8,414 nucleotides of DNA from Candidatus Zhuqueibacterota bacterium (GTDB taxonomy: Bacteria > SM23-31). Where the stretch lies: assembly GCA_022562855.1 (NCBI GenBank), contig JADFON010000057.1, positions 1 through 8,414 of the forward strand, read 5' to 3'. The notes beneath the pieces were generated by a model, which was given only the letters and a program-made list of their open reading frames with translations, did not search any database and was not told the origin of the DNA. The first letter of the stretch is position 1; every line of letters begins with the position of its first letter. Positions 1 through 6,362 of the stretch are shown piece by piece. Made by a program: the position numbers and the translations under genes.

Positions 1-436
1 CAGGATAATAGGACTGCGTATATGCGATAGACATCCAGGGAAAACCAAGAACGCCGAGACCTCTTAAGTATTCAATCGCTGTCCAGATAAATGGAAACAT
101 GATAAAAAACAACATGCCGTATCGTTTATACAACCATCGAAAAAGAAGAAGTGTAACCCCGCTGTATAACGGTAAGTACAATAGCGACATTACGCCGCCA
201 AGCGCCGTTCCGATAATAATCCAGTAAAGTCCGGCGGTGTGAAACCCAAACCCCCACCAGTATCCGGTTTTGAATGCTTGTTTTAACGTCCCCGTGCGCG
301 ACCAGTACAGCAAAGGGATAAGACCGAAATATGCGGCAAACCCAAACGGATAGGGAGGAAAAGCAACCGATACAAGTGCACCGGCTATCACAGCGGGCAA
401 ATAGTGGCGAATCAAATCGTAAAAATAATGTTTCAT
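1..436 (-). CDS. lnt: Apolipoprotein N-acyltransferase, N-terminal part (cut by window edge)
   Basis: Lnt is an inner-membrane enzyme that moves an acyl chain from a phospholipid to the N-terminal cysteine of apolipoproteins, the last step of lipoprotein maturation in diderm bacteria. From the ATG at 436 the frame stays open to base 1, giving 145 residues of a family that is usually about 500 long. What is seen is the membrane portion: hydrophobic segments at about residues 13-26, 32-45, 57-78, 83-100 and 107-123. Family-like signatures include FPPYPFG (26-32) followed by GLIPLL (38-43), the aromatic GYWWGFGFH (58-66), and GFPW (131-134). The nitrilase-like catalytic domain lies outside the window. 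The gene starts 17 nt after the ruvX stop, so it is probably cotranscribed with ruvX. No Shine-Dalgarno sequence is visible before the ATG; the leader is AT-rich. Identification rests on these N-terminal motifs alone but they are distinctive. Confidence 0.88.
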   Translation of the reverse strand, partial: MKHYFYDLIRHYLPAVIAGALVSVAFPPYPFGFAAYFGLIPLLYWSRTGTLKQAFKTGYWWGFGFHTAGLYWIIIGTALGGVMSLLYLPLYSGVTLLLFRWLYKRYGMLFFIMFPFIWTAIEYLRGLGVLGFPWMSIAYTQSYYP

Positions 437-453
437 TTTTTTAATTTGAACCG

Positions 454-960
454 TTACTCAATACTATTACTTAGATAAAACACCGCTTTTTTTGCTTCCT
501 GCAAGGCTAAATATCCCTGTAATATAAACACCGCCGATAAGGCGTCGACTTTCTCCTTGTTACGGCTTGGTTTTATGTTCATTTCTCGAAGTGTCCGCTC
601 AGCCTGTTTCGAGGTAAACCGTTCATCAAAATACTCGACAGATATAATGTCGGGGAAATATGATTTTAGCTTTTCACCAAACTGCTTCACTTTTTCGGCA
701 GCCGGACCCTGTTCTCCGTTTACACCAAGCGGTAATCCTAATACAATTGTAACCCCGCTATAATTCCCAATAAATTCGCCGACTCGCTTCACTGCATCTG
801 AAACATCCTTTACGGTTATTGTAGGTTGTGCTTGGGCTGTAATACCCAGTTCATCCGAAACCGCTACACCGATGCGTCGTTCCCCATAGTCGAGGGCTAT
901 AGTCCGGGCGCTTGTTTTTTCAACGGTATCCATATGTTGTTTCGTTGCTAAATTCTCCAT
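454..960 (-). CDS. ruvX: RuvX/YqgF family RNase H-fold protein (putative pre-16S rRNA nuclease / Holliday junction resolvase)
   Basis: Members of this family are small RNase H-fold proteins. E. coli YqgF is implicated in 16S rRNA 5'-end processing, and others were proposed as Holliday junction resolvases. Visible motifs are LDYGERRIGVAVSD (residues 23-36, with the first catalytic Asp at D24), VLGLPLGVNGEQG (73-85), DERFTS (112-117, with acidic D112/E113), and a late acidic residue in KVDALSA (D129). These are the family's conserved blocks in the right order, so the enzyme looks intact. The 168 residues given here exceed the usual 140-150. The excess is an unconserved N-terminus before RTIALDYG plus a short C-terminal tail. 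A second in-frame ATG at 931-933 would give 159 residues, and the possible promoter at 968-995 would leave a near-zero leader for the first ATG, so the inner start is a real alternative. Neither start has a Shine-Dalgarno sequence. The gene lies 59 nt after hup and 17 nt before lnt. Confidence 0.93.
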   Translation of the reverse strand: MENLATKQHMDTVEKTSARTIALDYGERRIGVAVSDELGITAQAQPTITVKDVSDAVKRVGEFIGNYSGVTIVLGLPLGVNGEQGPAAEKVKQFGEKLKSYFPDIISVEYFDERFTSKQAERTLREMNIKPSRNKEKVDALSAVFILQGYLALQEAKKAVFYLSNSIE

Positions 961-967
961 AAATGGT

Positions 968-995
968 ACAATAAAGCCGTTAAAGACATTGTCAA
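968..995 (-). promoter_or_regulatory. Possible sigma70-type promoter for ruvX-lnt
   Basis: On the minus strand a perfect -35 hexamer TTGACA (995-990) is followed after 16 nt by TATTGT (973-968), which matches the TATAAT consensus at four of six positions. Transcription would start near 961, directly before the ruvX ATG at 960 and 28 nt before the alternative ATG at 933. The -35 box sits inside the hairpin at 974-1004, so the same bases may instead serve as RNA structure. This is inferred from consensus matching only; a transcription start has not been shown. Confidence 0.35.
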
Positions 996-1004
996 TAACG
1001 GCTT
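974..1004 (-). terminator. Nested hairpin between hup and ruvX, possible weak terminator or attenuator
   Basis: A 9-bp perfect stem, AAGCCGTTA with TAACGGCTT, encloses a second 4-bp stem (GACA/TGTC) around a single-base loop. The two stems are separated by two mismatches on each side. It begins 15 nt after the hup stop. Downstream in the direction of transcription the RNA reads TATTGTACC, which is only a poor U-tract. It could therefore be a leaky terminator, an mRNA-processing or stabilising hairpin ending the hup transcript, or just the palindromic context of a promoter. The symmetry is directly visible; the role is inferred. Confidence 0.4.
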
Positions 1005-1019
1005 ACTAACAACTTACCC

Positions 1020-1328
1020 TCAATCCTCAAGTGGTTTTTTCAATATCGTCTTAAGCACTTTTCCCGCTTTGAAATGAGTTTTTTTCCGGGCAGGAACCTG
1101 AATAACTTCACCTGTTCGTGGATTCCTGGCATTTGGTTTTGGATTTGTTATCTTTACTTCGAAAACCCCAAAATCCCGTATTTCGATCCGCACTTCAGGG
1201 TTGGCATTTATCATTATTTCCCGCATAGCGTTAAAGACGCCGTCAACGACTGTTTCCGTGGTGGACATTTTTTCGGCTAATAGTATTGCAGTCTTTTTGG
1301 TTACATCTTTTTTTGTAATAGTGCGCAC
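1020..1328 (-). CDS. hup: HU/IHF-family nucleoid DNA-binding protein
   Basis: This is a small dimeric histone-like protein that binds and bends DNA in the nucleoid. The 102 residues cover the whole family fold: N-terminal helices (about 4-42), a turn with EIRDFGVFEV (49-58), the DNA-binding beta-arm carrying ARNPRTGE (67-74) with the intercalating proline at P70, and the C-terminal FKAGK (86-90). The RIEIRDFGVF stretch resembles IHF subunits as much as HU, so the subtype is uncertain. Translation starts at GTG (1328-1326), chosen because the frame and N-terminus fit the family and a GAGGAG lies 5 nt upstream. An ATG overlaps it at 1330-1328 but is in another frame. It has a strong ribosome binding site, unlike its neighbours, in line with an abundant structural protein. 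It is preceded by a 365-nt AT-rich gap holding two inverted repeats and followed by the hairpin before ruvX, so it may be largely its own transcript. Confidence 0.95.
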   Translation of the reverse strand: MRTITKKDVTKKTAILLAEKMSTTETVVDGVFNAMREIMINANPEVRIEIRDFGVFEVKITNPKPNARNPRTGEVIQVPARKKTHFKAGKVLKTILKKPLED

Positions 1329-1333
1329 ATGAT

Positions 1334-1339
1334 CTCCTC
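1334..1339 (-). promoter_or_regulatory. Strong Shine-Dalgarno site of hup
   Basis: GAGGAG lies 5 nt before the GTG start codon of hup. It fixes the unusual GTG start over the overlapping out-of-frame ATG, which would have only a 3-nt spacer. It is the only clear Shine-Dalgarno sequence in front of any gene whose start is inside this window. Confidence 0.75.
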
Positions 1340-1454
1340 AATCACAGTTGCCGATTACGTGATTTCAGATAGTGTAATGCCAAACAAAAGTTACTGCCGG
1401 AAATACTTTCATAAATCCAGTTTGTTGTCATTTTACAGCGTTCCCAGCAATCTT

Positions 1455-1483
1455 AATGTATTAAAAATATTCTATTTATGCAA
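1455..1483 (-). promoter_or_regulatory. Candidate promoter for hup
   Basis: TTGCAT (1483-1478) and TACATT (1460-1455) are separated by 17 nt on the minus strand. The matches are three of six to the -35 consensus and four of six to the -10 consensus, with ideal spacing. The start would be near 1448, leaving about 120 nt of leader before the GTG. In DNA this AT-rich such matches arise by chance, so support is weak. Confidence 0.25.
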
Positions 1484-1509
1484 AGGTGTAATAGGTAACT
1501 AATTTTTCG

Positions 1510-1530
1510 ATTATTTACAAGAGAAATAAT
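1510..1530. repeat. Inverted repeat ATTATTT-N7-AAATAAT
   Basis: Two perfect 7-bp arms (1510-1516 and 1524-1530) flank a 7-nt centre. The arms contain only A and T, so chance occurrence is plausible in this background. It is noted because it lies only 3 nt from a second perfect inverted repeat at 1534-1555, making a tandem pair upstream of hup. Confidence 0.5.
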
Positions 1531-1533
1531 AAA

Positions 1534-1555
1534 TTTCACAATTATTTTTGTGAAA
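1534..1555. promoter_or_regulatory. Perfect palindrome TTTCACAA-N6-TTGTGAAA, possible operator
   Basis: Perfect 8-bp arms (1534-1541 and 1548-1555) flank a 6-nt AT centre, 22 bp in all, the size and symmetry typical of a dimeric regulator's site. It lies about 206 nt upstream of the hup start and just downstream, on the minus strand, of an isolated TTGACA. The half-sites are everted compared with Rex sites (TTGTGAA-N6-TTCACAA) and CRP sites (TGTGA-N6-TCACA), so neither regulator is indicated. There is no T-run consistent with a terminator. The symmetry is seen; operator function is inferred. Confidence 0.4.
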
Positions 1556-1693
1556 ATCGAACATTTAATCATTTGTCAATATTATGGAAACCAAAAAACG
1601 GGGGCGCTGTTCATGATTCTTTGAAAATAAATAACGGAGATATGAAAGTCTATACTCTGCTTCGAATAGCTGTCTGTATTTAGAATAGCGCAC

Positions 1694-3841
1694 TCAACGT
1701 TTTAACTTTTGTATGCCTCTTATTTTCTCCAGTTTATCCATCGCCTTTTTGAGCCAAACTATATCTTTGACTTCAAGGGTTATATCAATAATTGCTACAA
1801 TTCCCTGTACCTCGATGTGGATACCGAGAATGTTTATATCCAGCTTCGAAATCGCAAACGCCATATCTCTCAAGAGGTGTTTTCTATCTGCCCCGACTAC
1901 CTGAAAACTTGCCGGAAATACCCCGTCCAAATCCGGCGCCCAATCGACTTTAACACCATGTTCGTTTGCCGAAAACTGCTTTTGAATACTTTTACATTTT
2001 ACCCGGTGCACGATAACACCTTTATCTTTGTTTGTGAAACCCAGAATTTTGTCACCGGGAATAGGTCTGCAGCATTTGCTCAATTCGATCACGAATCGAT
2101 AGTCCTTTTCGATTACTATATACGACTCCCCTGAATTTTGTTTTTGAGATTTTTTCAAAATTTTTGGAATTCTCTGGAGCAGAGAAGATTTGTGGTCTTC
2201 ATAGATTTTGGGGAACACCCTTCTTGCTATTTCCTCTGCACTTACTATTTGCGTACCCAGACCCTGCCAAAGCGTATCCAAATTGCTATAGCCGGAACGC
2301 TGTTTCAACTGCTCGATGTCCATTTCAGAAAAAGATTGATTGTGGTCGCGCAGTTCTTTTCTGAGCATTTCCATTCCGAGTTTTTTGTATTGAATTTTTC
2401 TGTTCTCACGAAACCATTTGTCGATTTGATTTCGAGCCTTTGAAGTAACAACGAAAGATGTCCAGTATTCCTGCAGGTTTGTTTTTGAAGAGGTCAGTAT
2501 CTCCACTTCATCTCCATTGTGCAGGGTTGTATAAAGAGGAACAACTCTCGAATTAACCTTTGCCCCGATACACTGTAACCCGATTTCGGTGTGAACCGCA
2601 AATGCAAAATCGACCGGCGTGGCATTACTTGGTAAATTTATCAGTCTTCCTTTTGGCGTAAAAACAAATATTTCGTCCTTATACAAATCGAATTTAAAGG
2701 ACTGCATAAATTCATCGGGGTCGGGGTTTTCTTTATTCCAATCCAGTATCTGGCGGACCCATGCAAGCTGATCGTTCAATTGCTTATCTTCCTCTTTTTC
2801 TTTGTACAGCCAGTGTGCCGCTATTCCCATTTCCGCAGAATAATCCATAGCCTTTGTGCGAATTTGCACTTCTATCATCCGACCAAATGGGCTTATTACC
2901 GTTGTGTGAAGAGACTGGTATCCATTGCTTTTTGGCGTGGCAATAAAATCTTTAAACCGGTCTGCAACCGGAGTGTACATCGTATGCACAATGCCCATTG
3001 TTGCATAGCAGTCTTCCTTTTTGTCGGTAATTATCCTCATCGCCAACAGATCGTATATTTCTTCAAAGGGAATATTTTGCTCCTGCATTTTTTTGTATAT
3101 GCTAAAATAACTTTTAGGTCTGCTGATAATTTTTCCCGGAATTTTAAGTTTTTCCATTTCTTTGCTGATGGGCTTTATCATTTTCTCGATATGTTTGACC
3201 CTGTCTTCCCATTTGTCCTTAATTTTCTTATCGAGAAAAGAGTATTTTCTCGGAGCGAGATATTTTAACGCAAGGTCTTCGAATTGCCATCCGAGACTAG
3301 CTATACCAAACCGGTGCGCAAGTGGAGCATATACATCCATTGTTTCCTGGGCTATCCATTTTTGCTTTTTTTTCGGGAGAAATTCCAGAGTTCGCATGTT
3401 ATGAAGCCTATCGGCAAATTTTATCATCACGACCCGGATATCCTTAGCCATCGACATGACCATCTTTCTGAAATTTTCCGCCTGTTTCAATTCTGCTTTT
3501 TTAAACTTTAAGTCTGCTATTTTTGTTACACCGTCGACGAGGTGGGCAATATCTTCTCCGAATTCCTTTTGAACCTCACTCAGTGTAACTCCGGTGTCCT
3601 CGACCACATCATGAAGAAGCCCGGCAGATATGGTAGTAATGTCCATTTTGAGGTCAGCCAAAATGTTTGCAGCCTCAATGCAGTGCTCAAAGTAGGGAAC
3701 CCCGGACCGTCTCGTTTGGTCTTTATGCGCTTCGAAACCAAACCAGAAAGCCTTTCTCAAGATTTTATTCTGACCCTTTGGCATATAATCCAATATCTTG
3801 CGCCGGAGGTCTCTGTATTTTTTTTCAAACGCTTTCTTCAT
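1694..3841 (-). CDS. spoT: Bifunctional (p)ppGpp synthetase/hydrolase, Rel/SpoT type
   Basis: Long RSH proteins set the level of the stringent-response alarmone (p)ppGpp: the HD domain hydrolyses it and the nucleotidyltransferase domain makes it from ATP and GDP/GTP. At 715 residues this is full length. The hydrolase site is complete: H53, H77-D78, E81-D82 in HDVVEDT, D144 and N148 in FADRLHNMR. The synthetase (about 236-345) has R241/K243, D264, RFKD (295-298), GYQSLHT (307-313) and E324 in EVQIRT. RFKD is the basic form of the motif found in bifunctional enzymes. Then come a TGS domain (about 391-451, H417 in FAFAVH), a helical region, the Cys-rich block (CC at 590-591, H612, C616) and a C-terminal ACT domain (about 644-715). 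One oddity: the first synthetase loop reads ISRPKSYFSIY where GRPKHxYSIY is usual, so synthesis could be weakened. It begins 57 nt after its paralogue, probably in the same operon, with an ATG lacking a clear ribosome binding site. It could equally be named rel. Confidence 0.95.
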   Translation of the reverse strand: MKKAFEKKYRDLRRKILDYMPKGQNKILRKAFWFGFEAHKDQTRRSGVPYFEHCIEAANILADLKMDITTISAGLLHDVVEDTGVTLSEVQKEFGEDIAHLVDGVTKIADLKFKKAELKQAENFRKMVMSMAKDIRVVMIKFADRLHNMRTLEFLPKKKQKWIAQETMDVYAPLAHRFGIASLGWQFEDLALKYLAPRKYSFLDKKIKDKWEDRVKHIEKMIKPISKEMEKLKIPGKIISRPKSYFSIYKKMQEQNIPFEEIYDLLAMRIITDKKEDCYATMGIVHTMYTPVADRFKDFIATPKSNGYQSLHTTVISPFGRMIEVQIRTKAMDYSAEMGIAAHWLYKEKEEDKQLNDQLAWVRQILDWNKENPDPDEFMQSFKFDLYKDEIFVFTPKGRLINLPSNATPVDFAFAVHTEIGLQCIGAKVNSRVVPLYTTLHNGDEVEILTSSKTNLQEYWTSFVVTSKARNQIDKWFRENRKIQYKKLGMEMLRKELRDHNQSFSEMDIEQLKQRSGYSNLDTLWQGLGTQIVSAEEIARRVFPKIYEDHKSSLLQRIPKILKKSQKQNSGESYIVIEKDYRFVIELSKCCRPIPGDKILGFTNKDKGVIVHRVKCKSIQKQFSANEHGVKVDWAPDLDGVFPASFQVVGADRKHLLRDMAFAISKLDINILGIHIEVQGIVAIIDITLEVKDIVWLKKAMDKLEKIRGIQKLKR

Positions 3842-3898
3842 GAAAATGTATATTCCAAAAATATTTACAAGAAAAATTCGATCTTACTTTTAACAACT

Positions 3899-6091
3899 TT
3901 ACCCTAAAGCAACCGGCGCCGATTTAAGAAGTGAATTAAACTCCGAATAGTGCATTCTTATCACATTGCCTACTGATTTCATGCTCTTGAACGTATTGAT
4001 AAGTTGCTCCAGCTCTTTTGTACTTGATAATTCGACAACAAGTATACAACTATATTCGTCGGACATATTGTTACTTATTTGATAATTGAGCAGATTTACT
4101 TTTTGTTTTCCGAATACCGGGGTAATGTTTTTAATAAAATCGTCCTGCTTTAACAATGAAACTTTTATGCCCGCTACGTATGTCCTGTCGGCTTCTTGCT
4201 CCCAATCCACTTCAATTTCTCTTTCCGGTTCGTTTTGCAATTGCCTGATGTTTTTACATGTATTACGGTGGACGGTTACTCCCTTTCCCCTGGTTATATA
4301 TCCCATTATCGTATCACCTGGAATTGGGAGGCAGCACTTCCCGAAATGAACCATAAAGCTATCCATACCACCTACTTTGATTCCCATGGGATTTTTTCTT
4401 CCGGAGCTAATTCTTTGTTCGATTGTTTCCTCATGCTGTTCCTCTTTTTCCTCCGGCTTCAATATTTTCTTGATAACCGCCTGCGCGGCGTGTTTTCCGC
4501 TACCGACGGCGTAATATAGATCGTCGATCGAATCAAAAGGATATATTTTGCAGATTTCGTTTAACAACTCATTTGTAATCGCTACTTTGACTTTCCTGAG
4601 GGCACGAATAAAGATCTCTTCGCCCAGCTTTATGCTCAGCAATCGCGTCTGGTTTCTGATCCATTTTCTGATTTCAGCCAATGCTCTTGAGCTTTTTGCG
4701 TATTTTACCCAGTCAGTATTGATCATCGGCTGGTTAGAAGTCATTATTTCGACTCTGTCCCCATTATTTAATGCACGGTCAAACGGTACTATGGCGCCGT
4801 TAACCTTTGCCCCGGAGCAGCGCATTCCAATATCCTTGTGAATCGAGAACGCAAAATCAATCGGTGTTGCCCCCTTCGGGAGTTTTTTCAATTCACCTTT
4901 CGGAGTCAATACAAAAATATCGTTTTTAAACTCCTGCAGATTGAAAAAGTTTTCAAAAGTTTTATCTGCAAATCCGGCACTGCTTTTTGTGGCATGCTCA
5001 CGAAACCATTCGAAAAAAGAATCTGTCCCGCTCTTTTTGCCGCCTTCTTTGTATGCCCAGTGTGCCGCTATACCAATTTCTGAAGTTTTGTGCATTTCTT
5101 CAGTACGAATCTGCAGCTCGAATTTACTTTCTTCTGAATTGCTGTCCTCAAGCAATAAATGGAGAGATTGGTAACCGTTAATCTTCGGCTTCTGGATGTA
5201 ATCATCAAATTCTTCGAGAATCGGATTGAATATTTGCTGTGCGACAGCGAGTACCTTATAACAATCGGGAACGGACTTTACTACAACGCGAACAGCCAAA
5301 ACATCGAAGATCTGGTCGAACGGTCTTCCGGTGCGCTGCATTTTACGGTAGATACTGGTTACATGTTTTGACCTCCCCGTTATTTCCGGAGACAAACGGT
5401 GTTTTTTTAATTCGTACTGCAGTTTCAAAATAACTTTATTCAGATAACGGTCAAACCGGTACTTTTTCTTTGAAATCCTGGAGGATATATCTGCAAATAT
5501 TTCGGGATGTAATACTTCTAACGCCATATCTTCCAGGACAATCTTGTATTTAAAAAGACCCAAACGGTGCGCTAACGGCGCATAAAATGAAAGCGCTCTT
5601 TCAGCCTGCTTTTTCTGTCGTGAAGGGATAAGTTTTTTCCTGTTTAACAATCTTAAATACCTGTTGGCAATAAGCATCAATATTGCACGGAAATCATTCG
5701 CTACTGTTAAAACCATCCTGATATAATCTTCTTCGCTTTCTCCTTTTTTCGCCTTTTTTGCCAACATGCTTATCTTGCCATACTCCTCGACCAATGAACA
5801 TAATTCATTACCGAATTCCTTTCTAATCTTGTCCATCACAACCGGAAACCGGTACAAATCGTGCAAAAATCCTGCTGCGAGAGAAAAGCTGTCCATACCC
5901 AAATCTGAAAGTATGTTTACCGACTGTATGGATTCGTCATGGGTCAACACTAACGGATCGCCGGTGAACTCACTACGCAAATTCTCGGAGAAATCCTTGA
6001 CTGCAAGAACAAAACTCTTTTCGTCCGGTTTCATCCCAACGGTAAATGACTCATCGCTTATTTTTAATTTCTTTTGAATGGCGGTATTCAT
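3899..6091 (-). CDS. relA: RelA-type (p)ppGpp synthetase with degenerate hydrolase domain
   Basis: This second long RSH protein should make (p)ppGpp, probably in response to stalled ribosomes. From the ATG at 6091 it has 730 residues. The HD domain fold is recognisable (about 30-190) but its metal site is broken: E53 replaces the first His, H77-D78 remain, R81-F82 replace the Glu-Asp pair, and N143 stands where the last Asp belongs (IANRYLRLL). The synthetase is intact: GRSKH (239-243), D263, EFDD (294-297), GYQSLH (306-311) and E325 in ELQIRT. The acidic EFDD is the form seen in synthetase-only RelA enzymes. TGS (about 391-452, H418), a helical region, the Cys block (C586-C587, H608, C612) and an ACT-like end follow. 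A longer frame runs to a TTG at 6253, but its extra 54 residues look non-coding; the 6091 start puts H77-D78 at the same positions as in the downstream paralogue. No Shine-Dalgarno sequence is visible. Confidence 0.92.
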   Translation of the reverse strand: MNTAIQKKLKISDESFTVGMKPDEKSFVLAVKDFSENLRSEFTGDPLVLTHDESIQSVNILSDLGMDSFSLAAGFLHDLYRFPVVMDKIRKEFGNELCSLVEEYGKISMLAKKAKKGESEEDYIRMVLTVANDFRAILMLIANRYLRLLNRKKLIPSRQKKQAERALSFYAPLAHRLGLFKYKIVLEDMALEVLHPEIFADISSRISKKKYRFDRYLNKVILKLQYELKKHRLSPEITGRSKHVTSIYRKMQRTGRPFDQIFDVLAVRVVVKSVPDCYKVLAVAQQIFNPILEEFDDYIQKPKINGYQSLHLLLEDSNSEESKFELQIRTEEMHKTSEIGIAAHWAYKEGGKKSGTDSFFEWFREHATKSSAGFADKTFENFFNLQEFKNDIFVLTPKGELKKLPKGATPIDFAFSIHKDIGMRCSGAKVNGAIVPFDRALNNGDRVEIMTSNQPMINTDWVKYAKSSRALAEIRKWIRNQTRLLSIKLGEEIFIRALRKVKVAITNELLNEICKIYPFDSIDDLYYAVGSGKHAAQAVIKKILKPEEKEEQHEETIEQRISSGRKNPMGIKVGGMDSFMVHFGKCCLPIPGDTIMGYITRGKGVTVHRNTCKNIRQLQNEPEREIEVDWEQEADRTYVAGIKVSLLKQDDFIKNITPVFGKQKVNLLNYQISNNMSDEYSCILVVELSSTKELEQLINTFKSMKSVGNVIRMHYSEFNSLLKSAPVALG

Positions 6092-6362
6092 TGTTTTGTG
6101 ACGCCAATCTCGATTTTCGGATTGGAAATTAATTTGACGCCGGTATGTATCTATACAACTAAACGAGCAAATTTCATGATAATAAAATACAACATATTTT
6201 AACTGCTTTGAACTATTTTTTGAGATTTCTGAGTATACAGTGAAAAATATCAAAAAATCGATAATTGAGATTCAATAAATGGAGAGGATTAATTGCGTGG
6301 ATAACCGGATAGTGATTTCAATACTAATTGAATGAGGAAAATAGTTTGATTTTAGAAAATCC
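6092..6362. other. 271-nt AT-rich gap between dnaB and relA-type gene
   Basis: If the relA-type gene starts at 6091, this gap holds no gene. On the minus strand it contains TATACT (6237-6232), five of six to the -10 consensus, but without a matching -35 at 16-19 nt. It also has several short AT-only symmetries, none GC-rich enough to be a convincing terminator of dnaB. It is the natural place for a promoter of the RSH pair. Confidence 0.45.
6232..6237 (-). promoter_or_regulatory. Possible -10 box for the RSH pair
   Basis: TATACT differs from TATAAT at one position. It would start transcription near 6225 and leave about 134 nt of leader before the ATG at 6091. No acceptable -35 hexamer stands at the usual distance; TTGATA occurs upstream but only 10 nt away. 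Weak support. Confidence 0.2.

Larger units (their letters stand above)
1329..1693. other. 365-nt AT-rich intergenic region upstream of hup
   Basis: The stretch lies between the downstream RSH gene and hup. I see no credible coding frame and no RNA gene. It holds two perfect AT-rich inverted repeats (1510-1530 and 1534-1555), one candidate promoter (1455-1483), an isolated perfect TTGACA on the minus strand (1579-1574) without a good -10, and the hup ribosome binding site. No GC-rich stem followed by a T-run is visible after the RSH stop at 1694. It looks like a regulatory leader for hup. Confidence 0.6.

Noticed and set aside
1534-1555. Rex or CRP/FNR-type binding site
   Set aside because: The half-sites are in the opposite orientation: Rex sites read TTGTGAA-N6-TTCACAA and CRP sites TGTGA-N6-TCACA, while this reads TTTCACAA-N6-TTGTGAAA.
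1593-1610. Minus-strand GC block followed by a run of six T after the spoT-type gene, resembling a terminator
   Set aside because: The GC block (GCGCCCCCG) has no complementary partner nearby, so no stem forms.
1709-2134. Plus-strand open frame of 141 codons inside the spoT-type gene, and similar plus-strand frames elsewhere (for example 2780-3268 and 3542-3907)
   Set aside because: They lie wholly or almost wholly opposite well-identified genes, have no recognisable motif, and are rich in Phe, Cys and Ser as expected for antisense shadows of Lys/Glu-rich coding sequence.
3842-3898. Promoter or shared element in the gap between the two RSH genes; TTGTAAATA also occurs on the minus strand in the gap upstream of hup
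   Set aside because: A possible TATACA has no acceptable -35, and a 9-nt AT-rich match between two AT-rich gaps is expected by chance.
6092-6253. N-terminal extension of the relA-type protein from a TTG at 6253 (54 extra residues)
   Set aside because: The start is TTG without a ribosome site, the residues have no RSH character and the DNA looks like intergenic AT-rich sequence. The ATG at 6091 gives normal length and the same HD-motif numbering as the paralogue.
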